Below, piece after piece: positions 20,301 through 24,432 of a stretch of 24,432 nucleotides of DNA. The notes under the pieces are model-generated. The model did not search any database and was not told the DNA's origin. It saw only the letters and a list, made by a program, of their open reading frames with translations. Where the stretch lies: positions 1 through 24,432 of the IMG/VR virus record IMGVR_UViG_3300032182_000230, one strand, 5' to 3'. This DNA comes from a virus. Within the stretch, counting starts at the first letter, position 1. Every line of letters begins with the position of its first letter. Made by a program: the position numbers and the translations under genes.

Positions 20301-23300
20301 ACTACTGCTTCTACTTCTGGTGGAACTATCACATTTGCTGCTCAATTGCCATTTGGAACTCAGAGATTTGCAGCATTCAGTGAAGAAAATTATATCATCA
20401 CTGTTTTAGACCCAGGTGATGCTCCAAATATTGCAAAGGGTGATATTGTTTATGTTCCTGTAGATGCGGTAGAAATCTCATCTTCTACCGATACTGCTAG
20501 TGGTCTCACTTCTGGATCAATTAGTCTACAACTAACTTCAGACTATTTTGGAACTATTCCTACAAACGGTTCTTTCCCCAAACTTAAGTTGACTGCAACG
20601 TTGGAAGTATCCAATGCAAAACCAAGACTTAAGACTGCAGTAAGAAACAAGAGAATTGTTGTTACATCATCTGGCGATAGAGTTATCCCACTAAGAGGAA
20701 ATGATTTTGATACAGAAGTTATTGAAACTCTATCATATTCGGATGTATTTAAACTCAGATATGTTTATGAAGGAACTCCTTCTCAACCACCAGAAGTAGA
20801 TACTGCTGGAAATCTAGTTTCGGGAACAGATGTTACTTCTAGATACACATTTGATGATGGTCAAAGAGACACTGTTTACGAAGTTTCTCGCCTTGTTTTG
20901 AAACCAGGATTTGAAGCATCTGTTGGTCAACTCGTAATTGCATTCGATTACTTCGAGCAGTCTCAGGGAGATTTTGTAACTATTGACAGTTATCTACATG
21001 AAGCAGGTGTTCCTGAAGATGAAATTCCTTCATTCAACTCACCTGTTCTTGGTAACGTAGAACTCAAGAACGTAATTGATTTCCGTCCTAAGGTAGACAC
21101 AACAGCAATTATCCCAGGTTATCTTGATAAGTCTATCTTAGAAGTCACAGATGGTGCGTTTGCTGGTCCTGGTGCTGTTGTATCGAGCACCCCTGCTCCA
21201 GATGCTGGTATTGAATATACATTCTCGTTCAGTCAGAAACAATATCTTGATCGTATTGATGGGGTATTCTTGAACAAGAAAGGAGAGTTCTTAGTAAAAG
21301 AAGGTAACTCTTCTCTTAATCCAACTAAACCAGATCCAATCGAGGATGCTGTTCCTCTATTCTATGCTTATATCCCTGCTTATACCAAGACAAGTAAAGA
21401 TGTAAGAATTACTCCTGTTGATAACCGTCGTTACACAATGCGTGACATCGGTAAACTGGAGAAGCGTATTGAGCGTCTTGAGTATTATACTACTCTTAGT
21501 ATTCTTGAGCAGCAAGCTCTCAATATGCAGGTCAAAGATGAAGTGGGTCTTGACAGATTTAAGTCTGGTTTCTTTGTTGATAACTTCGAAGCACATAGTG
21601 TTGGTAATCTAACTTCACTTGATTACACATGTGCTGTTGATCCACAGCAATCTGTTCTTCGCCCACAATCAAAAGAAGACAACATCAAACTAGTCGAAGT
21701 CAACGTAAGAGAAGATCAGAGAGCAGTTTCTGGATATAAGAAAACTGGTGATGTGGTAACGTTACCATATTCTCAATTGGATCTTCTGGGGAATGAGTTT
21801 GCATCTACAAAAATTAATCCAAATCCATTTGTAGTTCTCCAGTACGTTGGAGATGGTGAATTGTCTCCATCTATTGATCAATGGTATGATCAAAATGAGG
21901 AACCATTGGTAGTTGATACTAATACTAGTTTGTTCAACATTTTCTTGGCGAAAGATAATGTTAAAGAAAGTTTTTCTAGTATCCACAATTCATTTGTAGT
22001 TAATTGGGTTGGTTCCGCACCTTCATTTACTTCAATCAACTCTTTGGGTGAAGTAAATACTCAACAATCTTCTGCAACGGTTCAGGCAGCATCTCTAGGA
22101 AGTTCTTCTAATATCAGTCCACAAAATAATGATGTTGGTAAAGGAGTTCAAACTAAAAATGTGAGAGGCAATCTGGTTTCAAATTCCCTTTCATTCTTTG
22201 CAAGAAGTCTTCCTATTAAATATGTTATCAGAAGAATGAAGCCCAATACGAAGATGTATGTCTTCCTAGAAGGAAGAAATATTAATCGTTGGGTAAATCC
22301 AGATCTAAGATTTACTGGCATCGCTGGTAGCTCTTTATCAGCATTCAATGGTCCTATCACAACTGATGAATATGGAAATGCATCTGGTCTGATTATTCTT
22401 CCTGCTGGATATCCACCACTAGAAAATGCAACTTGGACTGGAGATGTTGATACAGTTGGATATGATACAAGTGCAGAAGAAGTATCTATTACTTCTGGTA
22501 TCTTAACGTTTAGATTTACTTCAAGTGCAAGTAATGCATCTAAGGAAGAAGTAGATAGCTACACTGAGGTCAAGTATTATGCTACTGGTATTCTACCAGA
22601 AAACCCAGGCAGCATTGTTTCGACTAAACCTTCTTACTTCAAGTCTAATGAAGGTGTTCAGTTAATCGAAAGCAACACTGATAACCCTGTCAGACCTAAT
22701 CCACTAGCGCAAACTTTCAAGGTTGAGAACTTAGAAGGTGGTTGTTTTGTAACTGGTGTTGACCTTTACTTCAGTAAGAAGAGCACTAATATTCCAGTCA
22801 AGACATACATCACTAATGTGGATGCAGAAAAACCAGGAAAAAATATTGTTCCTGGATCTGAAAAAACACTATCACCAAACACCTTTATCAAGTGTTATGC
22901 AAACAGCGACGTTGCTGTATTTAAAGGTGAGAATGTTACTGGTGTAACATCTGCTGCTTCTGGTCCAATTCTCAAAATCTTTGATAAGAACAATGTAGAG
23001 TTGGTTGCTTCTGCGGTTGGAAAATATAGTCTTACTAACGAACAAGTTTATACATTTGTCCTCAGTAATCATAATGGTAAGTCATTTGTCCAGAATGAAG
23101 ATCTATCAATACCTTCTGTAACTACAGCAAATGCTACACAAGGAACCACTGGAAAAATTACCATTGCTAAGGACAGTGGAAAAGTTTCTAAAGTTAGAGT
23201 TACTAACCCTGGACAAAATTATGATAGTGCAATTTTAACTATCGAAAGTCCACAACTTCCTGGTGGTTCTACTGCTACTGCTGCTATTAAAGTATCAGGT

Positions 23301-24432
23301 GGTAAGATTTACAATGCAGAAGTCTCACTTTCTGGATTTGGATATACCGAAGCTCCTTCAGTCGTCGTCAAAGGCGTCGGAAATGGCGCTGGAGGATGCG
23401 AAATCCAGACCTTCATTGAGATTGATACACCAGCAGTTAGAATGGGCGTAGCGGTCGATAATGAAGGAGTTACGCAATCCACAACTCCAACATTCTTCGA
23501 GTTTGAAAATCCAGTTTATCTACAAGATGGTAGTGAGTATGCTCTTGTTGTAGAAACAGATTCTACCGATTATATGTTATGGGCATCTAAACTAGGTGCT
23601 ACTGATATCGCTACTAGCACTGTCATTACATCACAACCTTCTCTTGGATCTGTTTATAAGTCTCAAAATACTGAAAGTTGGACAGAAGACATTTTTGAAG
23701 ATCTTAAATTCACTCTATATCGTGCAGAATTTGATATCTCAAAACCAGCAGAGTTGCGTTTGAAAAATGACAATCTTGGATATGAACTTTTAGAAACCAA
23801 TCCATTTGAAAGTAATGCCAGTGCAAATACAAATGCATCATCTAGGTTGTTTAAAAATAACAATGCATTGGTAAAAGTTAATCACAGAGATCATGGTTTT
23901 GAAACATCTGGAAAGTCTTATGTTTTCTATAGATCAGCACTGGAGACTGGAGGCGTTACTGCTGACATTCTGAATAGCAATCTCTTCCAAGTTTCTAATA
24001 GTGGTGTTGACACATACAACATTACTTCTACTGCGGATGCTTCTAGTAATGCATTCGGTGGTGGAACAATGGTTTATGCATCACACAATAGAAAGTTTGA
24101 AACTTTATATCCTCAAGTAAATTACCTCTCTTTCACGGGAACAAAACTTGAGAACTATGTTAAGACTACCAATGTAGTTCCTGTTGATTCTTCGACAACA
24201 AATTATACATCATATTCACAAACTGGATATGAAAGAACTTTCTTGAATGAATCACAATACTTCACAAATCAAAAACTAGTTGCATCAGAAATCAATGAGA
24301 CACTAAACAACATTGATCAATCTTTAGAATATAAGATGGTTCTGTCTTCGACAGTCTCCCATCTTTCTCCTATGATCGACTTGTCTAGTGCTTCAGTTAA
24401 AACTTCTAGCACTAGAATTGAAAATGCTTCTG
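17358..24432 (+). CDS. DUF4815 virion structural protein, 3' end cut by window
   Basis: The reading frame is open from ATG 17358 to the last base: 2358 codons with no stop, so it continues beyond the window. The N-terminus FYKILFRPGYSIQGRELTQVQ, then GRYAFKQGE (about residues 21-61), and the later GKAYIKGYEIVN (about 376-387) are the DUF4815 signature, found in large phage structural proteins encoded near baseplate genes. About residues 1365-1390 (KLEKRIERLEYYTTLSILEQ) form a short coiled coil. The rest is beta-rich, with 'G.GY' modules near 741 (DRGSGYSSG) and near 1935-2015 (GKVSKVRVTNPGQNY, then LSGFGYTEAPSVVVKG). It has a clear Shine-Dalgarno (GGCGGAG) and late promoter. By position after gp8 it probably works at the baseplate periphery or as a fibre or pin protein (gp9/gp10 area), but neither identity can be shown. 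Confidence 0.85.
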   Translation, partial: MPQKTNLNVNPYYEDFDANKNFYKILFRPGYSIQGRELTQVQSILQNQIESFGRYAFKQGELVIPGEVGLNTKLDYVKLSSVSEVAISEGNDIVYKKYDITQLVDQQLRGLTSGVTATVLSAKLATESTADTVFVSYINSGNSNEEQTFRQGETLEVVDGVNTPLLVVGTDGSVLPTSIQVTNPDTGEVTSLESPAMGFGSAVKVQEGIYFVNGYFVRNEEQLLVIDEYYDKPSAKVGFTIKEEIVTPEADASLYDNAIGSSNYTAPGAHRLKIDLEIKKFALDAITDKNFIQLLTVKRGIVQRKISSTDFSVLEQTLARRTFDESGDYVVDNFDIDMREWAQKDSNKGIYGVDEFGLYNGYTAGEASRKMVASIGPGKAYIKGYEIVNKETKYLEINKARESLTSDNVTLKTKGLPTLSVTNVYGSVPLNKEGSDLTAYPDIFLYGTFTDGSIGVNGTEATTDHRQTISRRGLTFTANDAIRTLTIDVNGLNGQPTLGSLTDSTFQTDYKTIYYIKSRSGDGTATEIGTVTTLAFATINRPGIDSNENKQFLELTVFGRKDEIENLMLEYDEGDSEKKRKLFLSTGDAQANTNYWGEVVDYRNSITPVIGKVKPSNFFLKQRGAGFNGDSDVILSKGRLAGGTPSYNSVFGFSYFDPQFFTRILLETVPAGGFDEGKYVFGLDSGAYGVVEGPASGVYSTDRILFIKTISGNFKSGETIRDEDSNTVKIAKDNTISHFVTIDRGSGYSSGAGVKLNGVDYDSSKIEAKILGGKIYKVVINNLAALRNLEFTQPPEIVITGSSDSSGAAAVRAVLVRNSVTTFNPQNIKSIGGNYGSGGTNKFSADLVVDDQTLGSITAVTDYTFFGKKGTMFVESTSFSADASSILQQGDLIQFSDQDNNLVRAIVQYATQAGGAAKSRIYLDTALPGDVTNTSIVRLRPRPQNTNGGTLLFPTGSKQVEQISAGGDDTKIKYYFRRDFVTTASTSGGTITFAAQLPFGTQRFAAFSEENYIITVLDPGDAPNIAKGDIVYVPVDAVEISSSTDTASGLTSGSISLQLTSDYFGTIPTNGSFPKLKLTATLEVSNAKPRLKTAVRNKRIVVTSSGDRVIPLRGNDFDTEVIETLSYSDVFKLRYVYEGTPSQPPEVDTAGNLVSGTDVTSRYTFDDGQRDTVYEVSRLVLKPGFEASVGQLVIAFDYFEQSQGDFVTIDSYLHEAGVPEDEIPSFNSPVLGNVELKNVIDFRPKVDTTAIIPGYLDKSILEVTDGAFAGPGAVVSSTPAPDAGIEYTFSFSQKQYLDRIDGVFLNKKGEFLVKEGNSSLNPTKPDPIEDAVPLFYAYIPAYTKTSKDVRITPVDNRRYTMRDIGKLEKRIERLEYYTTLSILEQQALNMQVKDEVGLDRFKSGFFVDNFEAHSVGNLTSLDYTCAVDPQQSVLRPQSKEDNIKLVEVNVREDQRAVSGYKKTGDVVTLPYSQLDLLGNEFASTKINPNPFVVLQYVGDGELSPSIDQWYDQNEEPLVVDTNTSLFNIFLAKDNVKESFSSIHNSFVVNWVGSAPSFTSINSLGEVNTQQSSATVQAASLGSSSNISPQNNDVGKGVQTKNVRGNLVSNSLSFFARSLPIKYVIRRMKPNTKMYVFLEGRNINRWVNPDLRFTGIAGSSLSAFNGPITTDEYGNASGLIILPAGYPPLENATWTGDVDTVGYDTSAEEVSITSGILTFRFTSSASNASKEEVDSYTEVKYYATGILPENPGSIVSTKPSYFKSNEGVQLIESNTDNPVRPNPLAQTFKVENLEGGCFVTGVDLYFSKKSTNIPVKTYITNVDAEKPGKNIVPGSEKTLSPNTFIKCYANSDVAVFKGENVTGVTSAASGPILKIFDKNNVELVASAVGKYSLTNEQVYTFVLSNHNGKSFVQNEDLSIPSVTTANATQGTTGKITIAKDSGKVSKVRVTNPGQNYDSAILTIESPQLPGGSTATAAIKVSGGKIYNAEVSLSGFGYTEAPSVVVKGVGNGAGGCEIQTFIEIDTPAVRMGVAVDNEGVTQSTTPTFFEFENPVYLQDGSEYALVVETDSTDYMLWASKLGATDIATSTVITSQPSLGSVYKSQNTESWTEDIFEDLKFTLYRAEFDISKPAELRLKNDNLGYELLETNPFESNASANTNASSRLFKNNNALVKVNHRDHGFETSGKSYVFYRSALETGGVTADILNSNLFQVSNSGVDTYNITSTADASSNAFGGGTMVYASHNRKFETLYPQVNYLSFTGTKLENYVKTTNVVPVDSSTTNYTSYSQTGYERTFLNESQYFTNQKLVASEINETLNNIDQSLEYKMVLSSTVSHLSPMIDLSSASVKTSSTRIENAS

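Overview
The window looks like part of the late structural region of a T4-like myovirus infecting marine picocyanobacteria (Synechococcus or Prochlorococcus). The basis is the gene order gp25, gp6, a giant gp7-like baseplate protein, gp8 and a DUF4815 virion protein, all on the + strand, together with T4-late-type promoter motifs (TATAAATA and the variants CTAAATA, AATAAATA, GATAAATA) in front of the transcription units. No homology search was run; family calls rest on recognised motifs, length and synteny.

Left part (1 to about 790). This GC-rich stretch carries three small genes: an unknown 69-residue protein, an 82-residue protein with an NYETW N-terminus, and a HicA-like protein whose start overlaps the previous stop by one base. 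A strong hairpin and a host-type -10 box precede the pair, and a C-run/G-run terminator follows it. This block differs in base composition from everything downstream and looks like an accessory or early-gene module beside the morphogenesis cluster.

Middle part (about 850 to 2130). This is a run of small genes behind a late-type promoter: two heavily overlapping small ORFs (921-1166 and 1030-1260), a PAAR-like protein probably tipping the tail spike, a 48-residue very basic protein, and a 72-residue charged protein. The charged protein's start codon lies directly after a terminator-shaped hairpin that also contains its Shine-Dalgarno-like sequence. A well-formed host-type promoter (TTGACA, 17 bases, TACAAT) lies inside the end of the PAAR-like gene, just before the basic protein.

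Right part (2129 to end). This is the baseplate region: gp25 and gp6 (one-base overlap), then an 11-kb gene for a 3690-residue mosaic protein with a gp7-like N-terminal part, a YHYH domain, a duplicated helical module and several families of repeated beta-type modules. A cluster of three late-promoter-like motifs then leads to gp8, which ends at a textbook intrinsic terminator. A further late promoter drives a DUF4815 structural protein that runs off the right edge after 2358 codons. gp25, gp6, gp7-like and gp8 would form the baseplate wedge. The PAAR-like protein belongs to the central spike. The DUF4815 protein is probably a peripheral baseplate or fibre component.

No tRNA, CRISPR array, insertion sequence or integrase was seen. 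The only stretch over about 150 bases without a gene is 749-920, and it is described below.
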